Shown here one piece after another: positions 7,327-16,272 of a stretch of 64,000 nt of DNA. Each line of letters opens with the position of its first letter. Within the stretch, counting starts at the first letter, position 1. Under the pieces are notes generated by a model. That model made no database searches. It was given only the letters and a program-made list of their open reading frames with translations, and was not told where the DNA came from. Both the position numbers and the translations under genes were made by a program. Source of the stretch: Lientehia hominis (lineage in GTDB: Bacteria; Bacillota; Clostridia; Lachnospirales; Lachnospiraceae); contig NZ_JAJNOR010000009.1 in the NCBI RefSeq assembly GCF_021044755.1, forward strand, positions 1 to 64,000. Direction: 5' to 3'.

Positions 7327-8961
7327 CTAACTATTTTCCGTTATGATGTCCATATGAATTTTTGATTTTAACTCTTCTTCGCTGACATACTGCGTATCCG
7401 CAGATTCTCCTTCGGCCAGCAGTCTGGCGCGAAACTCCATTTCTTTCTGATAGTTCGCCCGTACATAATCTGCCAGCTGCTCCAGAACCTGTTCCCTTCC
7501 GCCGATCAGATAAAATGTTTCATCACGAAATCCCAGCATGATAGCACTATCACCAAAGGGTTCCACAACCGCTTCAGAGAGCGCCGGTCTGATAGACGCT
7601 CCCAGCTCCTTGAGAATACGGCCCCATTGCTCCCTGATAAGCTGCAGATCTTCGTACTGTGCTTTGGGAAGAGCCACCACCTTTTTTTGTCCCTTGTCCC
7701 CGGCGCCGCCCGGCCCCGACGGCGAACTCCCCGCATTTACAGTCTCAATGCGTTCGCCCCGCTGTCCGCTTCCGGTCTGGAGCGCGCCCTCGGGAATCAG
7801 AAAATCCCCCTTATCCAGGCGTTTCTCCAGTTCCTTCACTCTTTGTAACAGGGAATCCATATTTTCTTCCATCTGAGGCCTGGTAAGCTTTATTACCGCC
7901 AGTTCCAAAAGCACTCGTTTGCCGGATGAATACCGCATCTGGCTGGAAAGCTCTGAAAATATCCGAATATAGCGCATCAGGGTCTCACTGTCTACAAGCT
8001 TTGTCTCTTCCTTCAGCCTTTTGATATCCTCAGCCGTCATATCCAGCACGTCTTCTTCACCATCTGTGGCTTCCAGAAGCAGAAGATTTCTCATATACCA
8101 GGTAAACTCCAGTACAAACTGAGTCAATTCCCTCCCCTGGATCACCAGCTCTTCCACCAGGCGGATGCTTTCTGCCGTGTTTCCCGATGCGACTGCCCTC
8201 AATAATCCGCTGAACACCTCATTATCCACGGCGCCCAGCACTTCAAGCACTTTTTCATAGGTTAGCTTCTGTCCGTAATAAAATGCCACACACTGGTCAA
8301 ACAGGCTGATGGCATCTCGCATGGAGCCGTCTCCTTTTTTCGCAATATAGCGGACAGCCTTTTCTTCTGCCTCTATTTGTTCCGCCGCGGCCATTTCAAT
8401 CAGGCGCGCAGCAATCGTTTCTCCGGAGATTCTCCGGAAATCATACCGTTGGCATCGCGATAAAACGGTGACAGGAATTTTATGGACTTCCGTGGTCGCC
8501 AATATGAAGATCACATAAGACGGCGGTTCTTCCAATGTCTTAAGCAGCGCGTTAAACGCGCCCGTGGACAGCATATGCACCTCGTCAATGATATAGACTC
8601 TGTATTTTCCTTCCGCCGGGGAATACTGAACCTCATCCCGTATTTCCCGTATATTGTCCACACCATTGTTGGAAGCCGCATCGATCTCCACCACATTAAC
8701 GGAATTTCCGGCTGCTATGGTTCTGCAGGTATCGCATTCACAGCACGGATTCCCATCCATCGGGTGCTCACAGTTGACCGCCTTTGCCAATATCTTCGCT
8801 ATGGAAGTCTTTCCTGTGCCTCTGGTGCCGCAGAACAAATACGCATGCCCGATCCTTCCTGTCTTGATCTGATTTTTCAATGTGGTGACAATATGATCCT
8901 GTCCTTTGACATCATCAAAGGTCCCGGGCCGCCATTTCCGATATAACGCCGTATATGCCAT
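7327..8961 (-). CDS. dnaX: DNA polymerase III clamp-loader subunit gamma/tau
   Basis: The product is 544 residues from MAYTALYRKWRP; an in-frame ATG 63 nt upstream has no ribosome site and family members start at MxYxALYRK. Walker A GTRGTGKTS lies near 45-53, a zinc module with four cysteines near 67-82, and Walker B VYIIDEVHML near 118-127. The C-terminal 110 residues are the variable tau part. At codons 425-427 the codons CAA-AAA-AAG contain the heptamer A-AAA-AAG in the frame used by the E. coli dnaX -1 frameshift (see findings). The gene is followed by ybaB and recR. Confidence 0.96.
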   Translation of the reverse strand: MAYTALYRKWRPGTFDDVKGQDHIVTTLKNQIKTGRIGHAYLFCGTRGTGKTSIAKILAKAVNCEHPMDGNPCCECDTCRTIAAGNSVNVVEIDAASNNGVDNIREIRDEVQYSPAEGKYRVYIIDEVHMLSTGAFNALLKTLEEPPSYVIFILATTEVHKIPVTVLSRCQRYDFRRISGETIAARLIEMAAAEQIEAEEKAVRYIAKKGDGSMRDAISLFDQCVAFYYGQKLTYEKVLEVLGAVDNEVFSGLLRAVASGNTAESIRLVEELVIQGRELTQFVLEFTWYMRNLLLLEATDGEEDVLDMTAEDIKRLKEETKLVDSETLMRYIRIFSELSSQMRYSSGKRVLLELAVIKLTRPQMEENMDSLLQRVKELEKRLDKGDFLIPEGALQTGSGQRGERIETVNAGSSPSGPGGAGDKGQKKVVALPKAQYEDLQLIREQWGRILKELGASIRPALSEAVVEPFGDSAIMLGFRDETFYLIGGREQVLEQLADYVRANYQKEMEFRARLLAEGESADTQYVSEEELKSKIHMDIITENS

Positions 8962-9038
8962 GACTCTTACTGCCTTTCTCTGTCTGTCCTGTTTCCCAAT
9001 CCTTCCGTGCGGAATATTCCGCAAAGGCGGAAGAGAAA

Positions 9039-9064
9039 AGGGGACGGGTCACGGACCCGCCCTG
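9039..9064 (-). terminator. Terminator of pfkA
   Basis: On the minus strand GGCGGGTC pairs with GACCCGTCC around a 3-nt loop, followed by CCTTTTCTCTT. It lies between the pfkA stop and the dnaX start. Confidence 0.7.
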
Positions 9065-9084
9065 CCTGTATCTCATAACATCAA

Positions 9085-10188
9085 TTACTTTCCGGCCGGT
9101 TCGTCCGCCGGTTCATCGCCAAAGCTTATGCCCAAAAGCCGTGCCTCTTCAATGATCGATGCCTCAGGATCCACCATTTTCAGGCGGCCTGCCACTTCGT
9201 CAAGAGGCGTTTTTGAAATCTCACGGCTTTTTACCGCCACCATATATCCATACTCTTTGTCACGGATCATCTTAGCCGCGGCAGCTCCCAACCGGGAAGA
9301 CAAGACCCTGTCATAGGCACAGGGCGCACCGCCCCGCTGCATATGCCCCGGCACCGTCACACGGACTTCCAAACCTGTACGTTCTTCAATCTGGGCCCCT
9401 ATTTCATATGACACGGACGGATAGACCAGATTCGTTTCCTTCTTTTTTTTCAGCTCTTTTTTACTGAGCCCCGCATCTTGTTTGGAAATAGCTCCTTCCG
9501 CCACCGCTATGATGGAAAAATCTTTTCCTGCCTTTTCTCTTTTCTTTAACGCCGCCACGATGGAATCAATATCGTATGGAATCTCCGGTATCAGAATAAT
9601 GTCCGCCCCGCCTGCCATGCCGGCATTCAGAGTCAGCCATCCGACCCGATGGCCCATGACCTCTACAATGAACACACGGCTGTGGGAGGCGGCCGTAGTG
9701 TGGATACAATCGATCGCGTTGGTCGCAATATCGACCGCGCTCTGGAATCCAAAAGTCATGTCGGTTCCCCAAAGGTCATTATCTATGGTTTTCGGAAGGC
9801 CTATAACATTAAGACCTTCCTCACGAAGCAGATTTGCCGTCTTCTGACTTCCGTTCCCGCCCAGGACCACAAGACATTCCAAACGGAGCTTCTTATAGGT
9901 GTGTTTCATCGCTTCCACTTTGTCCAGATCGTTTTCATCATGGACACGCATCAGTTTAAACGGCTGTCTGGAGGTGCCAAGAATCGTACCTCCCTCCGTC
10001 AGGATGCCGGAAAAATCCTCCGGCTGCATAATGCGGTAATTCATATAGATCAAACCCTTATAGCCATCCTCAAAACCGATGATCTCCACATCGTCATACA
10101 TCTCATACAGAGCTTTTGCCACACCGCGCATGGTCGCATTCAGACTCTGGCAGTCACCTCCACTGGTCAACATGCCGATTCTCATCAT
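9085..10188 (-). CDS. 6-phosphofructokinase with an atypical GGNGS active-site motif
   Basis: The 367-residue PFK has GMLTSGGDCQSLNA at the N-terminus, the substrate loop PKTIDND (132-138) and VEVMGHRVGWLTL (about 175-187). In place of the usual GGDGS it has GGNGS (110-114). PFKs with Gly at the second variable position are generally ATP users, while a Lys before TIDND is common in PPi-type and mixed clades, so the phosphoryl donor is uncertain. The Asp to Asn change hits a residue that helps hold Mg in E. coli PfkA. GGGAGGCGG precedes the ATG. An ordinary pfkA copy may exist elsewhere. Confidence 0.88.
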   Translation of the reverse strand: MMRIGMLTSGGDCQSLNATMRGVAKALYEMYDDVEIIGFEDGYKGLIYMNYRIMQPEDFSGILTEGGTILGTSRQPFKLMRVHDENDLDKVEAMKHTYKKLRLECLVVLGGNGSQKTANLLREEGLNVIGLPKTIDNDLWGTDMTFGFQSAVDIATNAIDCIHTTAASHSRVFIVEVMGHRVGWLTLNAGMAGGADIILIPEIPYDIDSIVAALKKREKAGKDFSIIAVAEGAISKQDAGLSKKELKKKKETNLVYPSVSYEIGAQIEERTGLEVRVTVPGHMQRGGAPCAYDRVLSSRLGAAAAKMIRDKEYGYMVAVKSREISKTPLDEVAGRLKMVDPEASIIEEARLLGISFGDEPADEPAGK

Positions 10189-10431
10189 AAAACCGCCTCC
10201 CTCTGCTCATATTTTCATAACCGCCGCATTCTATTACATATCCGAAAACGAAAATAAAACTCAACACTATTATATAATAAACAAAGGCCCGGGGCAAGCC
10301 CCAAGCCTAAAACTATAAATTCTTTCCGCAGCAGGCCGGCGGTCTTTGAAAGTTTTCCATGGATGTTTTTTAGGCCGTTCCATGATATAATAGCTTCAAT
10401 ATCCAAATCACTTTGAACAGGAGGCAATTTT

Positions 10432-12222
10432 ATGATCAATACTTTTTGCAAAAGACCGCTCTGGGATGTCAGCGGTACCCTGGCCGCTGTGGCTGGGGGC
10501 AGCTTACCGGCTGATATGGTCCTCATCCATGCGAGATTAATCAACGTCTGCACCCATGAAATAATGGAAGACGTTTCTGTGGCAGTCTCCTGCGGACGTA
10601 TCGCCCTCGTAGGGGACGCCTCACATTGCATCGGCCCGGAGACCACAGTCATAAACGCCGACGGGCAATATCTCTCGCCGGGCTTCCTGGACGGCCATAT
10701 ACATGTTGAATCCTCCATGATGGGCGTCGGTGAATATGCCCGTTCCGTCATCCCTCATGGTACTGTCGGTATCTACATGGATCCCCATGAAATCTGCAAC
10801 GTGCTGGGACTCGACGGTGTGAAATGTATGCTGGAGGACGCCTCCAGAACGCCTCTCAAAGCAATGCTGACCACTCCCTCCTGCGTCCCCGCAGTCCCGG
10901 GCTTTGAGGACACCGGCTCTTTCATAGGACCAGAGGAAGTCGCGGAAACCATGAACTGGGAGGAATGCGTCGGACTGGGAGAAATGATGAATTTTCCGGG
11001 AATTCTTTCTTCCTCTGAACATACCCATGGAATCACGGGCTCCACTTTGAAAGCGGGCAAAATCGTCACTGGCCATTATTCCATGCCAGAGACTGGAAAA
11101 GGGCTGAACGCTTATATCGCATCCGGCGTCCGCTGCTGCCATGAATCCACCAGGGCAGAGGACGCGCTGGCAAAAATGCGTCTGGGCATGTACGCCATGT
11201 TCCGTGAAGGGTCCGCGTGGCATGATCTAAAAGAAGTGGCGAAAAGCATCACAGAACACAAGATTGATACCCGCTTCGCCACTCTGATCTCCGATGACAC
11301 CCACCCACACACGCTTCTTTCCAAAGGTCATCTTGATCACATTGTGCGCCGCGCCGTAGAAGAAGGAATCGACGTCATGACCGCCATCCAGATGGTGACC
11401 ATCAACTGTGCCCAATGCTTCCAGATGGATCATGATCTCGGAAGCATAACACCTGGCAAGTGCGCAGATATGGTCCTGATGGAAGATCTGGAAGGATTAA
11501 AGGTCTCCAAGGTATGGATTGACGGTGAGCTGGCGGCGGAAAATGGAGCCATGCTGAAAAATTTTGCTCCCTATTCCTACCCCGAATGGGCCACTCATTC
11601 CATGCATATCAAGGATTCTATTACAGCGGAAACCTTCCGGATACCGGCCAAGTCCGGGCGGACCGAGGTGCGGGCGATTGAGATCATTCCTGCAAAGGTC
11701 GGCTCCTGCGAACGCCACATCACTCTGGAATCTAAGAACGGATTTCTGGAATCCGACCCGGCCCAGGATGTTCTTAAGACTGTCGTGTTCGAACGTCATC
11801 ACAATACTGGCACAAAGGGATTTGGCTTTGTTAAAGGCTTTGGCATCACCTGCGGTGCCATGGCCTCTACCGTAGCCCATGACGCACATAACCTGCTGGT
11901 CATCGGTACAAATGATGAAGACATGGCCCTGGCTGCCAATACCCTGATCCAGTGCGGCGGCGGCATGACTGCCGTTCAAAACGGACAGGTTCTGGGTACT
12001 GTTCCCCTCCCCATCGCCGGACTGATGAATGACAAACCGGTGGAAGAGATGAGCCATATGGTAGAAAGCCTGGAGCGCGCCTGGGAAAAGATCGGCTGCT
12101 CCATGCCTTCTCCGTTCATGACTATGGCTCTGATCCCCCTGGCCTGCCTGCCTGAGCTCAGGCTCACCAACCGGGGCCTGGTAGACTGCGTCAGCTTCCG
12201 GTCTGTGCCTTTGGAAATATAA
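10432..12222 (+). CDS. ade: Adenine deaminase
   Basis: The 596-residue amidohydrolase converts adenine to hypoxanthine and ammonia in purine salvage. It carries the metal-binding GHIHVESS motif near residues 85-92, the DPHE motif near 117-120 and the family's long C-terminal domain with CGGGMTAVQNGQV. Length is normal. AGGAGG precedes the ATG by 8 nt, and TATAAT at about 10387-10392 may be its -10 box. It stands alone on the plus strand between pfkA and the SRP RNA and ends in its own terminator. Confidence 0.93.
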   Translation: MINTFCKRPLWDVSGTLAAVAGGSLPADMVLIHARLINVCTHEIMEDVSVAVSCGRIALVGDASHCIGPETTVINADGQYLSPGFLDGHIHVESSMMGVGEYARSVIPHGTVGIYMDPHEICNVLGLDGVKCMLEDASRTPLKAMLTTPSCVPAVPGFEDTGSFIGPEEVAETMNWEECVGLGEMMNFPGILSSSEHTHGITGSTLKAGKIVTGHYSMPETGKGLNAYIASGVRCCHESTRAEDALAKMRLGMYAMFREGSAWHDLKEVAKSITEHKIDTRFATLISDDTHPHTLLSKGHLDHIVRRAVEEGIDVMTAIQMVTINCAQCFQMDHDLGSITPGKCADMVLMEDLEGLKVSKVWIDGELAAENGAMLKNFAPYSYPEWATHSMHIKDSITAETFRIPAKSGRTEVRAIEIIPAKVGSCERHITLESKNGFLESDPAQDVLKTVVFERHHNTGTKGFGFVKGFGITCGAMASTVAHDAHNLLVIGTNDEDMALAANTLIQCGGGMTAVQNGQVLGTVPLPIAGLMNDKPVEEMSHMVESLERAWEKIGCSMPSPFMTMALIPLACLPELRLTNRGLVDCVSFRSVPLEI

Positions 12223-12240
12223 AATAACAAAACAATAATA

Positions 12241-12288
12241 AAAAAGGAATTTCTTTTCTGGCTGACGCCGGTCTGGAAATTCCTTTTT
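12241..12288 (+). terminator. Terminator of adenine deaminase
   Basis: GGAATTTC (12246-12253) pairs with GAAATTCC (12276-12283), flanked by an A run before and TTTTT after. Confidence 0.85.
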
Positions 12289-12311
12289 GCATTCTTTTGT
12301 TTTATTTTAAT

Positions 12312-12574
12312 CCGCACATCCTGCTTCGAAAAACGCACCACAAACGGTACCTCTACAGCCAGCTCGGTCCAGGCAGCCTCACGGCACACAAGATATCCTG
12401 TTTAGTGCTGCTCCATTCCTGGCCTGACACGGTTCACAGGGTCTTGTTGCGTAAGACCCAGACTTCAACGCCGCTTATAAAGGGCAGCTTCACAGTTTGT
12501 AATCCTCGGCAGGATATCACCCCTGCTATAGCGGATTGCAGGTACAGGACACCGCTAACTCCCCGGCTGTGCGG
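12312..12574 (-). ncRNA. ffs: Signal recognition particle RNA, long form with Alu domain
   Basis: The minus strand carries the conserved S-domain hairpin GTCAGGCCAGGAATGGAGCA (about 12427-12408), the core bound by Ffh. Upstream is the Alu-type 5' domain beginning GCCGGGGAGTTAGCGGTG (from 12567). The ends pair: CCGCACA (12574-12568) with TGTGCGG (12318-12312), the terminal helix expected of the roughly 265-nt form in Gram-positives. A consensus promoter lies upstream at 12603-12631. The RNA directs membrane and secreted proteins to the Sec translocon with Ffh and FtsY. Confidence 0.95.
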
Positions 12575-12602
12575 AAATTTTATGACAAAGTCATACTTAA
12601 AC

Positions 12603-12631
12603 AGTATACCGTGAGAACGAATATTTGTCAA
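12603..12631 (-). promoter_or_regulatory. Promoter of SRP RNA
   Basis: TTGACA (12631-12626), 17-nt spacer, TATACT (12608-12603) on the minus strand. The -35 box overlaps the proC stop codon (12630-12628). Confidence 0.85.
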
Positions 12632-13431
12632 ATGCTTTCATCGTCTGTACATGCGGCCAAGGACTTCTCGATCACTGCAAGAACCGCCTCATGAACGGCA
12701 TGATCAAAGCCCAGCTTGTGAAGCATAAAAACCCCCTCTATCGCTGCGCCTCCCGGCAAACATACCTGGTCCGCCAGCGCAAGGGGATGGACGGCACTTT
12801 TCAGCAGCATTTCAGCGCTCCCCAAAACAGACTGAGCAGCTATCTCCAAGGCTGTCTGCTTTGGCATTCCATTCTTCAAGGCGGCTTCAGCCACTGCGTT
12901 AATATAGATATAAGTAAACGCGGGAACCGCACTGCCGATACAGCCAAAAATCCCGGCAAATCTTTCTTCTGTTTCCATGTATGTTCCGATTCCTTCGAGA
13001 ATCTTTGCCACAAATAGTTTTTGTTCTTCTGTCACTTTATCATTGAAACACATCCCAGTAACAGAAGCGCTCACTTTCGCGTTTATGTTCGGTATGATCC
13101 TCGCAACGGCTGAATTTGGAAACCATTTCTCCATAGACGCAAGTCTCTTTCCCTCCACCAACGATATGATGAGCTTTCCGTCCGCTTTTTTAAGCCTTTC
13201 TGCGGCGAAAGCCAATTCTCCGGGCATTACGGCCAAGACAAGGACATCACTGTTTTCCGCCGTCTCCTCAAAGGATCCGCACACCTTAAGACCACACAAT
13301 TCCGCCAATGTCTCTGCCCTTTCCCTGTGAAGATCATAGCCGAAAAGCTTCAAATCTGCTGTCCCCCGGCAGTTAATCCCTTTAATAATGGCCAAGGCCA
13401 CGCTTCCTATTCCGACAAAACCGATCTTCAT
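12628..13431 (-). CDS. proC: Pyrroline-5-carboxylate reductase family protein
   Basis: The 267-residue protein begins at MKIGFVGIGSVA, an N-terminal Rossmann NAD(P)-binding motif; GGAGG lies 1-5 nt upstream of this ATG, and an earlier in-frame codon is rejected for lack of homology. LPGGAAIEGV near 226-235 corresponds to the family's LPGGTTxxGL signature. ProC makes proline from pyrroline-5-carboxylate with NAD(P)H. It is the last gene of a run aminotransferase - EamA exporter - proC. The Gly residues of the first loop are GIGSVA rather than the usual GxGxMA, so divergence from standard ProC is possible. Confidence 0.82.
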   Translation of the reverse strand: MKIGFVGIGSVALAIIKGINCRGTADLKLFGYDLHRERAETLAELCGLKVCGSFEETAENSDVLVLAVMPGELAFAAERLKKADGKLIISLVEGKRLASMEKWFPNSAVARIIPNINAKVSASVTGMCFNDKVTEEQKLFVAKILEGIGTYMETEERFAGIFGCIGSAVPAFTYIYINAVAEAALKNGMPKQTALEIAAQSVLGSAEMLLKSAVHPLALADQVCLPGGAAIEGVFMLHKLGFDHAVHEAVLAVIEKSLAACTDDESI

Positions 13432-13447
13432 ACCTCCAGCCTCCTGT

Positions 13448-14359
13448 CTACACCGACAATGCAACAATACCCGAAATACAGACAATGGCTCCGATAACCT
13501 CTGCCGCCCTGATCTTTTCCCTGAGCACAAATACCGTAAAAATAAGGATCATGACCGGGGACACCGATGTTATGGCCGACGAAATCCCCGCGGGGATATA
13601 ATTAAGCGAATGCAGGGTCAGGGTAGTCCCGACGGCACATCCGCAGATACCTCCGATCATTACCAGTCCCAGTTCCTTTGGATATTTCAGTGCCTGGCCT
13701 GCCGCCGCACGTCTTTTCCCCACCAGCATCACGACAAAAAATCCCCCGATACCGGCAATAATCCGCACCTGACTGGCCGCCAAAGAGCCACCGGCCGTCT
13801 CGATCAGCCGCAGTCCCTGGCTGCTGAGAAGTACGCCTCCCGCCTGCCCCAGCATTCCCAGCACCGCAAAAGCCACGCCGAGGGCCGTCTGTTTTCGCTG
13901 GCCCGCGCCTTCCGCCTGCCGTCTTCTTGCCAGCAATACGATACACAGCCCCATCGTTATCAATAAAATGCCGGCCCAGTCCACAGGCTGCAGAATCTGT
14001 CCATATAATTCCCAGGCCGCCAGAGAGGTCACAATGGGACTGGAATAAAAAATCATCATTGATATGCGGTAGGGCAGATACAGAAAGGAGGAAAAATAGA
14101 AAAAGTCTCCAAATACAAATCCTATCAGACCGGAAAGGCTCAGATAAAGCCATGCCCTCGGACTCACTCCCGCAAGGCTGACCGTCCCATACATCATCAG
14201 ACGTATCACCGCCACGCATATCAGCGCTGTCATTGTTTTCAGGAAATTGACCGTAAAGATATTTATCTTTTTTCCCGCCGCGTTAAAACAGGTACAGGTC
14301 ACCGCATCGCTGAGAGCGACTCCGAGCGCGCACAATTCTCCAATTATATGTCCGTGCAT
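13448..14359 (-). CDS. EamA/DMT-superfamily transporter
   Basis: The 303-residue protein has about ten membrane segments in two EamA repeats. The second repeat ends with SAITSVSPVMILIFTVFVLREKI, a family hallmark. Members export or import amino acids, nucleosides and other small molecules; the substrate is not predictable. Its ATG is one base after the aminotransferase stop and has no clear ribosome site, so it is probably translationally coupled. proC starts 16 nt after its stop. The context suggests an amino-acid-related substrate. Confidence 0.88.
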   Translation of the reverse strand: MHGHIIGELCALGVALSDAVTCTCFNAAGKKINIFTVNFLKTMTALICVAVIRLMMYGTVSLAGVSPRAWLYLSLSGLIGFVFGDFFYFSSFLYLPYRISMMIFYSSPIVTSLAAWELYGQILQPVDWAGILLITMGLCIVLLARRRQAEGAGQRKQTALGVAFAVLGMLGQAGGVLLSSQGLRLIETAGGSLAASQVRIIAGIGGFFVVMLVGKRRAAAGQALKYPKELGLVMIGGICGCAVGTTLTLHSLNYIPAGISSAITSVSPVMILIFTVFVLREKIRAAEVIGAIVCISGIVALSV

Positions 14360-14360
14360 C

Positions 14361-15530
14361 TTAAATATTCAGCTTACTCATAAACATATCCAGGCGGTTA
14401 AGTCCTTCTATAATGGTCTCATCAGATACGGCAAAGGACATACGGACGTATCCCTCTCCATATTCGCCGAAAGCATCTCCTGGAATCACTACCAGACCGG
14501 CCTCGTCAATCAGGCGATTACAAAACTCATCGGAACTCATATTGGCCCCTTTTACATTTGCAAAAGCATAGAAGGTTCCCTTAGGAGCCACACAGCTGAT
14601 TCCTTTTATGGCATTAAGACCGTCAACAATCATTCTGCGCCGTCTTGTATATTCTCCCAGCATAAAATCAACGACCGTCTGATCCCCTGTCAGCGCCTCA
14701 ACAGCGCCCCACTGGGCGGGAACATTTGTACAGGAAGCCTCCAGTTCATGCAGCTTATTGCAGTATTTGATAATCCTTGCACTTGACATAACATAACCGA
14801 CACGCCAGCCAGTCATGGCATAAGACTTGGAAAAGCTGTTGACCGTAATGGTCCTTTCCTTCATTCCCGGCAGAGAAGCCAGACTTACATGCTCGTTCCC
14901 GTCATATACCAGTTTCTCATATACTTCGTCCGACATAACATAAAAATCGCGCTCTTTTGCCAAAGCTGCAATTTCCTTCAGAAGCTGCAGATCAGCCATG
15001 CCGCCTGTCGGATTACAGGGAGTATTGAGAATCAGCAGCTTTGTCCTTGGCGTCACTGCCTTCCTCAGGTTTTCAATATTATACATGAACCCATCCTCTT
15101 CGAGCATCGGAACGACCACTGGCGCCGCGTGCAGCAGCTTGACCAAGGACGGATACGGCGACCAGTAGGGGCCTGGGACAAGCACCTCATCTCCCGGCTC
15201 TATGATTGCCTGCATCGACAGCCAAATCGCCTCTGTGCCTCCGTTCGCAACCATGATTTCTGTCTGAGGATCATAATATATATGATTGTCTCTCTGCATT
15301 TTATCCGAAATTGCTTTCCGAAGTTCATAAATCCCTGCATTTGTAACATAATGCGTATGTCCCGCCTCCAGCGCCTTTTCCGCGGCGGTGACAATGTTGG
15401 GGGCCGTATCAAAATTAGGTTCACCCAGTACAAATTTTACAAGCCCCTCTTTTCCGTCCACTTTATTAAATACTGTTCTGATCTTAGAATTAGGAGCCGC
15501 CAAAACATACGGATTTAAGCTAGTAGCCAT
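14361..15530 (-). CDS. Class I/II pyridoxal-phosphate aminotransferase (AspC-like)
   Basis: The 389-residue product starts at MATSLNPYVL, with AAAGAGGT upstream; a longer in-frame start runs into the livF coding region and is rejected. NTPCNPTGG near 172-180 and the PLP-lysine motif SFSKSYAMTGWRVGY near 236-250 place it in fold-type I, subgroup I gamma (aspartate/aromatic or broad amino acids). It lies 31 nt after livF and 1 nt before the EamA gene, so it probably belongs to the Liv operon, consistent with transamination of imported amino acids. Confidence 0.9.
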   Translation of the reverse strand: MATSLNPYVLAAPNSKIRTVFNKVDGKEGLVKFVLGEPNFDTAPNIVTAAEKALEAGHTHYVTNAGIYELRKAISDKMQRDNHIYYDPQTEIMVANGGTEAIWLSMQAIIEPGDEVLVPGPYWSPYPSLVKLLHAAPVVVPMLEEDGFMYNIENLRKAVTPRTKLLILNTPCNPTGGMADLQLLKEIAALAKERDFYVMSDEVYEKLVYDGNEHVSLASLPGMKERTITVNSFSKSYAMTGWRVGYVMSSARIIKYCNKLHELEASCTNVPAQWGAVEALTGDQTVVDFMLGEYTRRRRMIVDGLNAIKGISCVAPKGTFYAFANVKGANMSSDEFCNRLIDEAGLVVIPGDAFGEYGEGYVRMSFAVSDETIIEGLNRLDMFMSKLNI

Positions 15531-15561
15531 TGTGCTTACCTCTTTCTTTTTAATAATTAAA

Positions 15562-16272
15562 TCAGCATCCCAGGTATGCTGCACGGATTGCGGGATCATG
15601 CAGCAGATTCTTTGCGCTGCCCTCCTTGACGATAGTGCCTGTTTCCAGAACGTATGCCCTGTCCGCATTTTTAAGGGCAATATTTGCGTTCTGCTCCACC
15701 AATAAAATTGTTGTCCCCCGTTTGTTAATGCGTTTGATGACCTCAAAGATCTCCTCTACCACAAGCGGCGCCAGTCCCATGGAAGGCTCATCCAGCAGCA
15801 TGGTCTTTCCATGGGTCATGATTCCCCGGGCAATTGCCAGCATCTGCTGCTCCCCGCCGGAAAGTGTTCCGCCAAGCTGTCCTGATCTTTCCTTAAGGCG
15901 GGGAAAAATGTCAAAGCAGTCCTCCAGATCCGCCTTGATCTCTCCGGTATCCTTGCGGAGATGAGCCCCCATTACCAGGTTATCGTATACGGTCAGATTC
16001 GAAAAAATCCTCCGTCCCTCGGGAATATGTACAATCCCCTTCTCTACGATCTTATGAGCCGGCAGCTTTGTAAGATCGGCGCCGCCGTACAGGATCGAGC
16101 CTTCTTTTGCCTTTTCCAGCCCGGAAATCGCACGGAGCATGGTTGTCTTTCCCGCACCGTTCGCTCCGATCAATGTCACAATTTCGCCCTCGTGCACTTC
16201 AAAGCTGACGCCTCTGACGGCATTAACGCTGCCATATGATACATGGAGATTCTGGATCGATAAATCACTCAT
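15562..16272 (-). CDS. livF: Branched-chain amino acid ABC transporter ATPase LivF
   Basis: The 236-residue ATPase has Walker A GANGAGKTT, signature TLSGGEQQMLAIARG, Walker B MLLDEPSMGLAP and the LivF hallmark EGRRIFSNLTVYDNL. The start used (MSDLSIQNL) overlaps the livG stop by 8 nt; an earlier in-frame start lies deeper inside livG. LivF pairs with LivG to power the LivHM permease. Length matches the family. Confidence 0.95.
   Translation of the reverse strand: MSDLSIQNLHVSYGSVNAVRGVSFEVHEGEIVTLIGANGAGKTTMLRAISGLEKAKEGSILYGGADLTKLPAHKIVEKGIVHIPEGRRIFSNLTVYDNLVMGAHLRKDTGEIKADLEDCFDIFPRLKERSGQLGGTLSGGEQQMLAIARGIMTHGKTMLLDEPSMGLAPLVVEEIFEVIKRINKRGTTILLVEQNANIALKNADRAYVLETGTIVKEGSAKNLLHDPAIRAAYLGC

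Noticed and set aside
7506..7736. 76-codon frame inside the dnaX tail
   Set aside because: It is in the +1 frame, not the -1 frame expected from the slippery heptamer, and has no ribosome site.
8962..9024. Upstream extension of dnaX to an earlier ATG
   Set aside because: The family starts at MAYTALYRKWRP-like sequence and the extension has no ribosome site; it overlaps the pfkA terminator region.
10288..10310. GC-rich hairpin between pfkA and adenine deaminase
   Set aside because: It lacks a clear T tract and no transcript obviously ends there; left unassigned.
15531..15746. N-terminal extension of the aminotransferase frame
   Set aside because: It overlaps the livF coding region out of frame; AAAGAGGT and homology support 15530.
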